NCBI GenBank assembly: GCA_946479475.1
Contig: CAMLGG010000094.1
Location: 1-17,838 of the forward strand
From: an uncultured Ideonella sp.
GTDB taxonomy: Bacteria > Pseudomonadota > Gammaproteobacteria > Burkholderiales > Burkholderiaceae
Length of the DNA stretch: 17,838 nt
Direction of reading: 5' to 3'
This document shows positions 1 to 6,548 of this stretch, piece by piece. A program made the translations under genes and the position numbers. Under the pieces are notes generated by a model. That model was not told where the DNA came from, made no database searches, and saw only the letters and a program-made list of their open reading frames with translations. Every line of letters starts with the position of its first letter. The first letter of the stretch is position 1.

Positions 1-509
1 AGCTCGACGCCCTGGCGATCGCCATCGGCACCAGCCACGGCGCCTACAAGTTCACCCGCAAGCCCACGGGCGACATCCTGGCCATCGGCCGCGTGAAGGA
101 GATCCACAAGCGCATCCCCAACACCCACCTGGTGATGCACGGCTCCTCCTCGGTGCCGCAGGACCTGCTGGCCATCATCAACCAGTACGGCGGCAAGATG
201 AAGGAAACCTACGGCGTGCCCGTCGAGGAAATCCAGGAAGCCATCAAGCACGGCGTGCGCAAGATCAACATCGACACCGACATCCGCCTGGCGATGACCG
301 GTGCGGTGCGCAAGTTCCTGGCCGAGAATCCCGACAAGTTCGACGCCCGCGAGTGGCTCAAGCCGGCGCGCGAAGCGGCCTACAAGGTCTGCAAGCAGCG
401 CTACCTCGAGTTCGGCTGCGAGGGCCAGGCCGCGAAGATCAAGGCCATCCCGCTGCCCGAGATGGCCGCTCGCTACGCACGCGGCGAGCTGGCGCAGACG
501 GTGGTCTGA
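1..509 (+). CDS. fba: Class II fructose-1,6-bisphosphate aldolase, 3' part (5' end outside window)
   Basis: The reading frame is open from base 3, so only the C-terminal 168 residues of a protein normally near 350 are present. The enzyme reversibly splits fructose-1,6-bisphosphate into dihydroxyacetone phosphate and glyceraldehyde-3-phosphate in cytosolic glycolysis, gluconeogenesis or the Calvin cycle. Visible class II hallmarks are the TSHGAYKF segment at the start, [10 protein letters not shown] with a metal-ligand histidine, and [20 protein letters not shown], which forms the phosphate-binding part of the barrel. The long helical tail ([20 protein letters not shown]) is typical of the proteobacterial CbbA/Fba subgroup. 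A GTG at 93 lies in frame, but it is internal because recognisable aldolase sequence continues upstream of it. The stop is 51 bases before purC. The family call is firm; whether it serves a Calvin cycle (cbbA) cannot be told without the upstream genes. Confidence 0.95.
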   Translation, partial: LDALAIAIGTSHGAYKFTRKPTGDILAIGRVKEIHKRIPNTHLVMHGSSSVPQDLLAIINQYGGKMKETYGVPVEEIQEAIKHGVRKINIDTDIRLAMTGAVRKFLAENPDKFDAREWLKPAREAAYKVCKQRYLEFGCEGQAAKIKAIPLPEMAARYARGELAQTVV

Positions 510-533
510 CGCCCTGCCGGCGAGACCTACAAT
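506..533 (+). promoter_or_regulatory. Candidate sigma-70 promoter for purC
   Basis: A -10-like TACAAT (528-533) follows a -35-like CTGACG (506-511, 4 of 6 matches to TTGACA) after 16 bases, immediately after the aldolase stop. Initiation near 540 would leave a leader of about 20 bases before the purC ATG at 561. Promoter assignment from two hexamers is weak in this GC-rich genome. Confidence 0.35.
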
Positions 534-540
534 CGCCGGC
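516..540 (+). other. Perfect 8-bp inverted repeat between fba and purC
   Basis: GCCGGCGA (516-523) and TCGCCGGC (533-540) are exact inverted repeats with a 9-base loop that contains most of the putative purC -10 box. No T-tract follows. It could be a stem-loop that helps end the aldolase transcript, or a DNA operator over the purC promoter. The sequence does not decide between them. Confidence 0.45.
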
Positions 541-560
541 CTCATTTCTAACCCGGCGCC

Positions 561-1472
561 ATGACATCCTCGTTGCTCCAGAGTTCGCTGCATTCCCTTC
601 CCCTGTTGGCGCGCGGCAAGGTGCGTGACAACTATGCGGTGGGCTCCGACCGCATCCTCATGGTGGCCAGCGACCGCCTCTCGGCCTTCGACGTGGTGAT
701 GGGCGAGCCCATCCCCGGCAAGGGCGAGCTGCTGACGAAGATGGCGCTGTTCTGGTTCGAGCGCCTCAAGCACGTGGTGCCGAACCACCTGACGGGCCAG
801 GCGCCGGAGTCGGTGGTCGCGGCCGACGAGGTCGAGCAGGTGCGCGGGCGCTCGATGCTGGTCAAGCGCCTGAAGCCGATCCCGATCGAGGCGGTCGTCC
901 GCGGCTACCTGGCCGGCTCCGGCTGGGCCGAGTACAGGCAGTCGCAATCGGTGTGCGGCGTGGCCCTGCCCGCGGGCCTGACCAACGCTGCCAAGCTGCC
1001 GGCTCCCATCTTCACCCCGGCCACCAAGGCCGAGATGGGCGAGCACGACGAGAACATCTCGTTCGAGCAGGCGGCGGCGCAGATCGGCCGGCCGCTGGCC
1101 GAGGCGGTGCGGGACACCGCCATCCGCCTCTACACCGAGGCGGCCGCCTTCGCCCTCACCAAGGGCATCATCATCGCGGACACCAAGTTCGAGTTCGGCC
1201 TGGACGAGCAGGGCACGCTCACCCTGATGGACGAGGTGCTGACGCCCGACTCCTCGCGCTACTGGCCGATCGAGGGCTACGCCGAGGCGGTGAAGGCCGG
1301 CGCCAACCCGCCCAGCTACGACAAGCAGTTCGTGCGTGACTGGCTCGAGCAGGCGTTGGTCGACGGTCGCCCCTGGCCGAAGAAGGCACCCGCGCCGCCA
1401 CTGCCGGCCGAGGTGGTGCAGCGCACGGCGGCGAAGTACCAGGAGGCCTTCGACCGCCTGTCGGCCGCCTGA
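561..1472 (+). CDS. purC: Phosphoribosylaminoimidazole-succinocarboxamide (SAICAR) synthase
   Basis: 303 residues. It catalyses ATP-dependent ligation of aspartate to CAIR to give SAICAR, a late step of cytosolic purine biosynthesis. The N-terminal KVRDNY (20-25) is the family's nucleotide-binding start, and ASDRLSAFD (about 36-44) follows directly. [14 protein letters not shown] (about 109-122) is the SAICAR synthase signature. The stretch [11 protein letters not shown] is the second conserved signature, and [13 protein letters not shown] is the downstream conserved block. The length matches the long proteobacterial form (about 295-305) rather than the 237-residue E. coli form. ATG 561 is chosen because conserved sequence begins within 20 residues and it follows the putative promoter at a normal leader distance. 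A TPR-like gene begins 14 bases after the stop, so the two are probably co-transcribed. purE and purK lie downstream, beyond an oppositely oriented gene. Confidence 0.97.
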   Translation: MTSSLLQSSLHSLPLLARGKVRDNYAVGSDRILMVASDRLSAFDVVMGEPIPGKGELLTKMALFWFERLKHVVPNHLTGQAPESVVAADEVEQVRGRSMLVKRLKPIPIEAVVRGYLAGSGWAEYRQSQSVCGVALPAGLTNAAKLPAPIFTPATKAEMGEHDENISFEQAAAQIGRPLAEAVRDTAIRLYTEAAAFALTKGIIIADTKFEFGLDEQGTLTLMDEVLTPDSSRYWPIEGYAEAVKAGANPPSYDKQFVRDWLEQALVDGRPWPKKAPAPPLPAEVVQRTAAKYQEAFDRLSAA

Positions 1473-1486
1473 CGCCGGGGTCGCGC

Positions 1487-2596
1487 ATGGTCTCGTCCCG
1501 CCTCATCGAGCGCCTGGACGGCGCCATCACCGCTGCCACCGAGCCGCTGCAGCGCGAGTACCTCAAGGCCGAGCGCGCCGGCGCCCTGGCACGCCTGGGC
1601 CTGCTGGCCGATGCGCGCTTCGCGCTGTCCGGCCTGCGCACCCAGAACCAGCGCCACAAGGACACCCTGCTGGCCGCCTGGATCCAGCTGGTCGACGGCC
1701 AGGTCGACCACTTCGACACCATCGCGCCGCACGCGGCGGGCAAGTTCCAGCGCGCCTTCGAGCTGGCCGAGTCGATAGCCCACTCGCCGATGCAGGCGCT
1801 GGCTTCGGCCTGGCTGGCCAACTGCGCCTTCAATGCCTCGGACCTGCCGGCCCTCACCCGTCACGTCGCCAATGCGCTGACCTTCGCCGAGCCCGACCAC
1901 CACCCGGCGCGCGCTCGCGTGAGCCTGGTCCTGGCCGACGCCTACCGCTGCGCCGGAGACGACAGCCACTCGCAGACCTGGTACCTGCGCGCCCGCGCCC
2001 ACGCCAGCGCCGACGGCGACAGCTCGATGATCAGCGTGATGCTGCACAACATCTCGTCGATGCGTTCCGGCCAGATCGCGCTGGCCGACGCCTTCGGGCG
2101 GGCGGACATCGACCTCGCCCGCAAGGGCCTGCTCGAAGCCGAGTCCACGGCCAACTACGACTGGGGCACCGGAGTGGCCTCGCTGTCCACCCTGGTGCCG
2201 GTGATCCGGGCGCAGTTCCTGGTCGTGCTCGGCCGCTACGACGAGGCGGTCCGCCTGTTCGACGACCACCTCGGCCGGGCCAGCCAGGAGGGCATGGCCC
2301 ACCGCGAGCCGCGGCTGCTGGCGGACCGCGCCTGGTGCCACGTGCGCCTGGGCCGCGTGGCGAACGCCCTGGCGGACACGCGCGCTGCGGAGGCGGGGGC
2401 GGGCGCCCAGCGCGATGCCGACGACCGGGCTGCCACCTATGCGCGGCTGGCTCGCATCCATCGCCACGGCGGCCGCGACGGCCAGGCCGAGGCCTTCCAA
2501 CAGCAGGCCGACGAGGCGCTGGCCGAGCACGAGGCCGAACAGGCCGGCATCCGCGCCGCGTTGCACGCCGTGCTGGCCGACTTCGACGAAGGCTAG
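1487..2596 (+). CDS. Uncharacterised TPR-like helical repeat protein
   Basis: 369 residues that I do not recognise as a named family. There is no signal peptide and no membrane segment, so it should be cytosolic. The sequence is almost wholly Ala/Leu/Arg-rich amphipathic helix with tetratricopeptide-like units: LVVLGRYDEAVRLFDDHL at about 245-262, a unit around ADRAWCHVRLGRVANAL near 278-294, and ATYARLARIHRHGGRDGQAE near 315-334. Weaker helical pairs occur in the first half (around residues 100-165). No catalytic motif or fused DNA-binding or kinase domain is visible; proteins of this architecture usually act as scaffolds. ATG 1487 lies 14 bases after the purC stop, suggesting an operon with purC and possibly translational coupling. 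A strong hairpin follows immediately, and the next gene is convergent. It may be a lineage-specific passenger behind purC. The coding call is secure from frame length and codon bias; the function is unknown. Confidence 0.85.
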   Translation: MVSSRLIERLDGAITAATEPLQREYLKAERAGALARLGLLADARFALSGLRTQNQRHKDTLLAAWIQLVDGQVDHFDTIAPHAAGKFQRAFELAESIAHSPMQALASAWLANCAFNASDLPALTRHVANALTFAEPDHHPARARVSLVLADAYRCAGDDSHSQTWYLRARAHASADGDSSMISVMLHNISSMRSGQIALADAFGRADIDLARKGLLEAESTANYDWGTGVASLSTLVPVIRAQFLVVLGRYDEAVRLFDDHLGRASQEGMAHREPRLLADRAWCHVRLGRVANALADTRAAEAGAGAQRDADDRAATYARLARIHRHGGRDGQAEAFQQQADEALAEHEAEQAGIRAALHAVLADFDEG

Positions 2597-2615
2597 CCGG
2601 GCGGAGCCGCCCGGC
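2596..2615. terminator. Perfect hairpin between convergent genes, possible bidirectional terminator
   Basis: Nine-base arms GCCGGGCGG (2596-2604) and CCGCCCGGC (2607-2615) are perfect complements. In RNA this would fold as about 8 bp with a 4-base loop. It begins at the last base of the TPR-like gene's stop codon and ends 6 bases before the stop of the convergent thioredoxin gene, so it could serve both transcripts. There is no T-run on either strand, so it is not a canonical intrinsic terminator. Confidence 0.55.
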
Positions 2616-2621
2616 ACCGCC

Positions 2622-3590
2622 TCAGAACAGGGCCATGCTCAGCTTGCGGCGGTACTGGTCGAGCAGCGGGTCCGAAGCCGGGGCCGCCGCGGCCTTGCCC
2701 GTCAGCTCCAGCGTGCCCTTGGAGGCGCCGGCGCCGGCGTCGGGCTTGGTGGCGGGCTTGGTCATCAGCTCCAGGATGGCCACGTAGGTCTTGCGCGCGA
2801 GCTCCTGGCTCCAGGACTTGTCGCGCATCAGGATCTCCAGCAGCTCGTCCATGGCCTCGGTGTACTGGCCATGCGCGAAGAGCCACTGGGCACGCTCGAA
2901 GCGGGCCTCGAAGTCGCGCTTGTTGGCGGAGATGGCGGCCTCGAGCTCCGCCATCGCCCGGATGCGGGGCGCCGCCTCGCAGGCCTTGAGCCAGTGCTCG
3001 ATGGCTGCATAGCGGGCGTCGAGCAGCGTCTTGCTGGCCACCGGTTCGAAGGCCGCGCGGGCCTGGGCGGCGCGGGCGGGATCGTCGGCAGCCTCGGCCA
3101 GGAGCAGCTTCAGGTAATCGATGCGGGCCGCGTCGTTGGCCGGGTCGATGGCCACCGCCTCCTGAAGCTTGGCCAGCGCCGCGTCGACGTCGCCGCCTTC
3201 GGCCAGGAGCGCCTCGGCCTCGGCCGCCTCGGCGTCCGATTCGATCGCATCCGCGCTCGGCACGTGCTTGTCGAGGAACTTGCGGATCTCGCCCTCGGGC
3301 AGGGCGCCGACGAAGCCGTCGACCGGCTGGCCCTGGCTGAACAGCACGCAGAAGGGGATCGAGCGCACGCCGAAGGCCTGGCTCAGCTGGCCCGCGATCT
3401 CGGGCTGCTCGTCGCTGTTGAGCTTGGCGAGCGTGAAGCGGCCGCCGTAGGCCGTCTCCAGCTTTTCCAGCACCGGGCCCAGCGTCTTGCAGGGGCCGCA
3501 CCAGGGTGCCCAGATGTCCAGCAGCACCGGCTGGCGCAGCGAGGCCTCGATCAGCTCGGCCTCGAAGTTCTGAAGGGTGATGTCGATCAT
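2622..3590 (-). CDS. cnoX: Thioredoxin domain-TPR protein, CnoX/YbbN-type co-chaperone
   Basis: 322 residues. The N-terminal thioredoxin fold (about 1-108) has LLDIWAPWCGPCK with active-site Cys31 and Cys34 and the cis-proline segment SIPF near residue 75. From about 120 onward there is an Ala-rich helical region with TPR-like units (around ALAKLQEAVAIDPANDAARIDYL and ERAQWLFAHGQYTEAMDELL). This two-part layout is that of CnoX (YbbN), a cytosolic holdase-type chaperone that transfers clients to GroEL or DnaK under oxidative stress. E. coli CnoX has lost the redox motif. This protein keeps an intact WCGPC, as in the redox-active alphaproteobacterial form, so it is likely to be an active thiol-disulfide protein. 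ATG 3590 is chosen because MIDITLQNF is a normal start for the fold; the frame stays open far upstream only because of GC bias. The ribosome-binding site is weak. It is divergent from purE. Confidence 0.9.
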   Translation of the reverse strand: MIDITLQNFEAELIEASLRQPVLLDIWAPWCGPCKTLGPVLEKLETAYGGRFTLAKLNSDEQPEIAGQLSQAFGVRSIPFCVLFSQGQPVDGFVGALPEGEIRKFLDKHVPSADAIESDAEAAEAEALLAEGGDVDAALAKLQEAVAIDPANDAARIDYLKLLLAEAADDPARAAQARAAFEPVASKTLLDARYAAIEHWLKACEAAPRIRAMAELEAAISANKRDFEARFERAQWLFAHGQYTEAMDELLEILMRDKSWSQELARKTYVAILELMTKPATKPDAGAGASKGTLELTGKAAAAPASDPLLDQYRRKLSMALF

Positions 3591-3637
3591 GTCCGAATGT
3601 GAACTGGGGGCGAACCGGTCAGCAACAAGCGGCCGCT

Positions 3638-3659
3638 TAAAATCACGCCTTTGCGTGAT
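3638..3659 (+). promoter_or_regulatory. purE promoter -10 with overlapping hairpin/operator
   Basis: TAAAAT (3638-3643, 5 of 6 to TATAAT) is the best -10 hexamer in the 84-base divergent region; I see no good -35. Overlapping it is an exact inverted repeat, ATCACGC (3642-3648) and GCGTGAT (3653-3659), with a CTTT centre. A start near 3650 would place the repeat across the transcription start, where a repressor could act. It does not match the 16-bp enterobacterial PurR operator. Confidence 0.4.
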
Positions 3660-3674
3660 CGGAGCTTGCAAGCC

Positions 3675-4172
3675 TTGAACGCCGCTGCGCCCGTGGTGGG
3701 CATCGTGATGGGGTCGTCCAGTGACTGGGACACCATGCAGGCCGCCGCACAGATTCTCGCCGAGTTCGGCGTCGCCCACGAAGCCCGTGTGGTGTCCGCC
3801 CACCGGATGCCCGACGACATGTTCGCCTATGCCGAGGCCGCACAGGGCCGCGGCCTGAGGGCCATCATCGCCGGCGCCGGCGGGGCGGCCCACCTGCCGG
3901 GCATGCTCGCGGCCAAGACGGTGGTGCCCGTCCTCGGCGTGCCGGTGGCCAGCCGCCACCTGCAAGGCGTGGATTCGCTGCACTCCATCGTCCAGATGCC
4001 CAAGGGCATCCCGGTGGCCACCTTCGCCATCGGCACGGCCGGCGCGGCCAACGCGGCGCTGTTCGCGGTGGCCATGCTGGCCAACGAGGACGAGGCCCTG
4101 CGCGAGAAGCTGGCCGTCTTCCGCGCCAGGCAGACCGAGGCCGCGCGCGCGATGAGCGCGGACCTGAAATGA
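3675..4172 (+). CDS. purE: N5-carboxyaminoimidazole ribonucleotide mutase (PurE class I)
   Basis: 165 residues from TTG 3675. It converts N5-CAIR, the product of PurK, to CAIR in the cytosol, the step before PurC. Family features are [11 protein letters not shown] (9-19, phosphate and ribose binding), VSAHRMPDD with the catalytic His43, [14 protein letters not shown], and [19 protein letters not shown]. These identify a class I PurE that pairs with PurK. No ATG is available at the N terminus. In-frame TTG codons occur at 3651, 3666 and 3675. I chose 3675 because GGAG (3661-3664) lies 10 bases before it and the others would leave no room for a ribosome-binding site; TTG 3651 would also sit at the predicted transcription start. 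The last codons (AAATGA) contain an ATG overlapping the stop, which appears to be the relic of a former purK start (see the repeat that follows). Confidence 0.95.
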   Translation: MNAAAPVVGIVMGSSSDWDTMQAAAQILAEFGVAHEARVVSAHRMPDDMFAYAEAAQGRGLRAIIAGAGGAAHLPGMLAAKTVVPVLGVPVASRHLQGVDSLHSIVQMPKGIPVATFAIGTAGAANAALFAVAMLANEDEALREKLAVFRARQTEAARAMSADLK

Positions 4173-4243
4173 GCGCCGCCCGGCCGCTCCGCAGGCGCTC
4201 GCTCCCCCTCGGGGGGACCGATGCGCAGCATCGTGGGGGGCTG
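4173..4243. repeat. Copy 1 of a 71-bp tandem repeat at the purE-purK junction
   Basis: This copy is identical over 71 bases, as read by eye, to 4248-4318, giving a period of 75 with an AATT spacer. It contains two palindromes: CCCCC-TC-GGGGG around 4204-4216, and CGATGC-GCA-GCATCG at 4219-4233. The second run of G (4235-4240) could alternatively pair with the C-run to enclose the second hairpin. The form resembles the short palindromic intergenic repeats scattered in Comamonadaceae-type genomes; that comparison is from memory, not a search. Confidence 0.85.
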
Positions 4244-4247
4244 AATT

Positions 4248-4318
4248 GCGCCGCCCGGCCGCTCCGCAGGCGCTCGCTCCCCCTCGGGGGGACCGATGCG
4301 CAGCATCGTGGGGGGCTG
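4248..4318. repeat. Copy 2 of the 71-bp tandem repeat
   Basis: This is the second identical unit, ending two bases before the purK GTG at 4321. Its terminal G-run (4310-4315) now sits where the purK ribosome-binding site should be and may be used as one. TGAGCGC occurs on both sides of the pair (4170-4176 and 4322-4328), as expected if a 152-bp segment had been inserted with a short target duplication. Confidence 0.85.
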
Positions 4319-4320
4319 CA

Positions 4321-5502
4321 GTGAGCGCGATGAAGCCCCTGCTGCCTGGTGCCACCCTCGGCGTGATGGGCGGCGGCCAGCTCGGCCGCATGTTCGTCCA
4401 CGCCGCGCAGGCCATGGGCTATGCCACCGCGGTGCTCGATGCCGACCCGATGAGCCCGGCCGGCCTGGTCTCGCACCACCACCTGCAGGCCTCCTACACC
4501 GACACCGCCGCGCTGGCCGAGCTGGCCCGCCTGGCCGACGCGGTGACGACCGAGTTCGAGAACGTGCCGGCCCAGGCGCTGCGCGTGCTGGCCGCGCAGC
4601 GCCCGGTCGCTCCGGCGGCCGGCGCGGTTGCCATCTGCCAGGACCGCGCCGAGGAGAAGGCGCATTTCGCCCGGGCCGGCGTGCCTTGCGCCGCCCATGC
4701 GGTGATCGATTCGGCGACGAGCCTGGAGGCGGTGGATGCCACGCTCCTGCCGGGCATCCTCAAGACCGCGACCATGGGGTACGACGGCAAGGGCCAGGTC
4801 CGCGTCGCCGACCGCACCGAGCTGGCCGACGCCTGGCAGCGCCTGGGCCGCGCGCGCTGCGTGCTGGAGCAACTGCTGCCCTTGCAGCGCGAGCTTTCGG
4901 TCATCGTGGCGCGCGGCGCCGACGGCCAGGCGGTGACCTTCCCGGCGCAGCAGAACCTGCACCGCGACGGCATCCTCGCCGTCACCCAGGTGCCCGCGCC
5001 GGATGTCCCGCCGCCGCTCGCCGAGGAGGCGGCGCGCTGCGCGAAGGCGATCGCCGAGTCGATGGGCTACGTCGGCGTCCTGTGCGTCGAGTTCTTCCTC
5101 GTGGCCGACGCGGACGGGGGCTGGCGGCTGGTGGCCAACGAGATGGCCCCGCGCCCGCACAACTCGGGCCACTACACCATCGACGCCTGCGACGTTTCGC
5201 AGTTCGACCTCCAGGTGCGCTGCATGGCGGGGCTGCCGCTGGTCGAGCCGCGGCTGCATTCGGCGGCAGTGATGCTCAACCTGCTGGGCGACCTGTGGTT
5301 CCCCGGCGGCGTCGATCAGCCGCGCACTCCCGCCTGGGCCGAGGTGCTGGCCCTGCCGGGCGCCCACCTGCACCTGTACGGCAAGGCCGAGGCGCGCCCG
5401 GGCCGCAAGATGGGCCACCTGACCTTCACCGGCGCGACCGCCGAGGACGCGCGAGCGATGGCCCTGCGGGCCTGTGGCCTGCTCGGCCTGCCGCCGTTCT
5501 GA
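4321..5502 (+). CDS. purK: N5-carboxyaminoimidazole ribonucleotide synthase
   Basis: 393 residues from GTG 4321 (390 from the alternative ATG 4330). This ATP-grasp enzyme uses ATP and bicarbonate to convert AIR to N5-CAIR, the substrate of PurE encoded just upstream. Visible are LGVMGGGQLGRM (13-24, N-terminal nucleotide-fold start), TTEFENVPA, the ATP-grasp glycine loop ATMGYDGKGQ, and the metal-binding core CVEFFLV followed by NEMAPRPHNSGHYTIDAC. The C-terminal domain with HLYGK and GRKMGHLTF is complete. The frame stays open upstream to 4246 only by reading through the repeats, which do not encode PurK-like sequence. GTG 4321 is preferred because it begins GTGAGCGCG, matching the ATGAGCGC that overlaps the purE stop, but ATG 4330 cannot be excluded. 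tsaC follows after 7 bases. Confidence 0.95.
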   Translation: MSAMKPLLPGATLGVMGGGQLGRMFVHAAQAMGYATAVLDADPMSPAGLVSHHHLQASYTDTAALAELARLADAVTTEFENVPAQALRVLAAQRPVAPAAGAVAICQDRAEEKAHFARAGVPCAAHAVIDSATSLEAVDATLLPGILKTATMGYDGKGQVRVADRTELADAWQRLGRARCVLEQLLPLQRELSVIVARGADGQAVTFPAQQNLHRDGILAVTQVPAPDVPPPLAEEAARCAKAIAESMGYVGVLCVEFFLVADADGGWRLVANEMAPRPHNSGHYTIDACDVSQFDLQVRCMAGLPLVEPRLHSAAVMLNLLGDLWFPGGVDQPRTPAWAEVLALPGAHLHLYGKAEARPGRKMGHLTFTGATAEDARAMALRACGLLGLPPF

Positions 5503-5509
5503 AGCCCCG

Positions 5510-6508
5510 ATGCCCATCGTCGACGGCCTCGATCCCCTCGCGCTGCAGCGGGCCGCCCGCGCGCTGGCGGCGGGCGAGCTCGTCGCGCTGCCGACCGAGA
5601 CGGTCTACGGCCTCGGCGCGCGGGCCGACGACGATGCCGCCGTCGCGAAGATCTTCGCCGCCAAGGGTCGCCCGTCGGACCATCCCCTCATCGTGCACGT
5701 GCCCGACGAGCAGGGCGCCCGCACTTTTGCGTCCGCCTGGCCCGAGCGGGCGCGCCGGCTGGCCCAGGCCTTCTGGCCGGGGCCGCTGACGGTGATCGTG
5801 CCGCGCGCTGCAGGCCGGGCCGAAGCGGCGGCCGGCGGGCAATCCACCGTCGGCCTGCGCTGCCCGGCTCATCCGGTCGCGCACGCGCTGCTGATCGAGG
5901 CGGCTGCGCTCGGCGTGGCCGGCATCGCTGCCCCCAGCGCGAACCGTTTCGGGCGCGTCAGCCCGACCCAGGCGGCGCACGTGGCGGCCGAGTTCGGGCC
6001 CGAGCTTCTCGTGCTCGATGGCGGCCCCTGCCAGGTCGGCATCGAGTCGGCGATCGTCGACTGCAGCCGCGACCGGGCCGTGCTGCTGCGGCCCGGCACG
6101 CTCACGCGCGAGCAGTTGCAGGCCGCGCTGGGCGGCGAGCCCCTGCTGGGGCGCGATGCCGAGGCTCCTCGCGCCTCCGGCACGCTGGAGGCGCACTACG
6201 CTCCGCGCGCCAAGGTCCGGCTGATGGAGGGCGCCGCGCTGCGGGCCGCCTTGTCGGTGCTGGGGCCGGTGGCCCAGGGGGGCGCCGCGCCCGTGGCGGT
6301 ATATTCACGCACTGTCGGCCCGCTGCCTGCGGGCATCCCGGGGCGAAAGATGCCGGCTGACGCCGCTGCCGCCGCCCAGGCCTTGTTCTCCGCGCTGCGC
6401 GAGCTCGATGCCTGCGGCACGCCCCTGATCTGGATAGAAACCCCGCCCGCCGACTCCGCCTGGGACGGCGTGCGGGATCGCCTTCAACGCGCCGCCGCCG
6501 CGGCCTGA
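5510..6508 (+). CDS. tsaC: L-threonylcarbamoyladenylate synthase, long Sua5-type
   Basis: 332 residues. It makes threonylcarbamoyl-AMP from threonine, bicarbonate and ATP, the first step of t6A formation at position 37 of ANN-decoding tRNAs, in the cytosol. The YrdC domain (about 1-200) shows LPTETVYGLGARA, KIFAAKGRPSDHPL (substrate-binding basic motif from residue 52), FWPGPLTVI, STVGLRCPAHP and PSANRFGRVSPT. The linker ASGTLEAHYAPRAKV and the following roughly 110 residues form the extra Sua5 domain, so this is the two-domain form rather than the short E. coli TsaC. ATG 5510 lies 7 bases after the purK stop; a longer in-frame start inside purK (5474) adds no conserved residues. It is probably co-transcribed with purE-purK. 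tsaB, a later-step partner, lies about 5 kb downstream in another operon. Confidence 0.94.
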   Translation: MPIVDGLDPLALQRAARALAAGELVALPTETVYGLGARADDDAAVAKIFAAKGRPSDHPLIVHVPDEQGARTFASAWPERARRLAQAFWPGPLTVIVPRAAGRAEAAAGGQSTVGLRCPAHPVAHALLIEAAALGVAGIAAPSANRFGRVSPTQAAHVAAEFGPELLVLDGGPCQVGIESAIVDCSRDRAVLLRPGTLTREQLQAALGGEPLLGRDAEAPRASGTLEAHYAPRAKVRLMEGAALRAALSVLGPVAQGGAAPVAVYSRTVGPLPAGIPGRKMPADAAAAAQALFSALRELDACGTPLIWIETPPADSAWDGVRDRLQRAAAAA

Positions 6509-6548
6509 CAGCCCTGCGGCGGCGCCCTTCACCCTCTGACCCCTGATC

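Noticed and set aside
3642..3659. Enterobacterial PurR operator at purE
   Set aside because: The GCGT half is present, but the site lacks the central AAACGTTT of the 16-bp PurR box; only a generic palindrome can be supported.
4173..4318. CRISPR-like array
   Set aside because: There are only two 71-bp units with a 4-base spacer, each with internal palindromes; this is a duplicated intergenic repeat, not a repeat-spacer array.
4246..4320. Longer purK start at 4246
   Set aside because: The added residues are translated repeat sequence, and the conserved PurK start follows GTG 4321 / ATG 4330.
3591..4415. Upstream extension of the thioredoxin frame on the minus strand, suggesting a fused N-terminal domain
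   Set aside because: The extension is antisense to purE and the repeats, contains the repeat translated twice, and the thioredoxin fold has a normal start at 3590.
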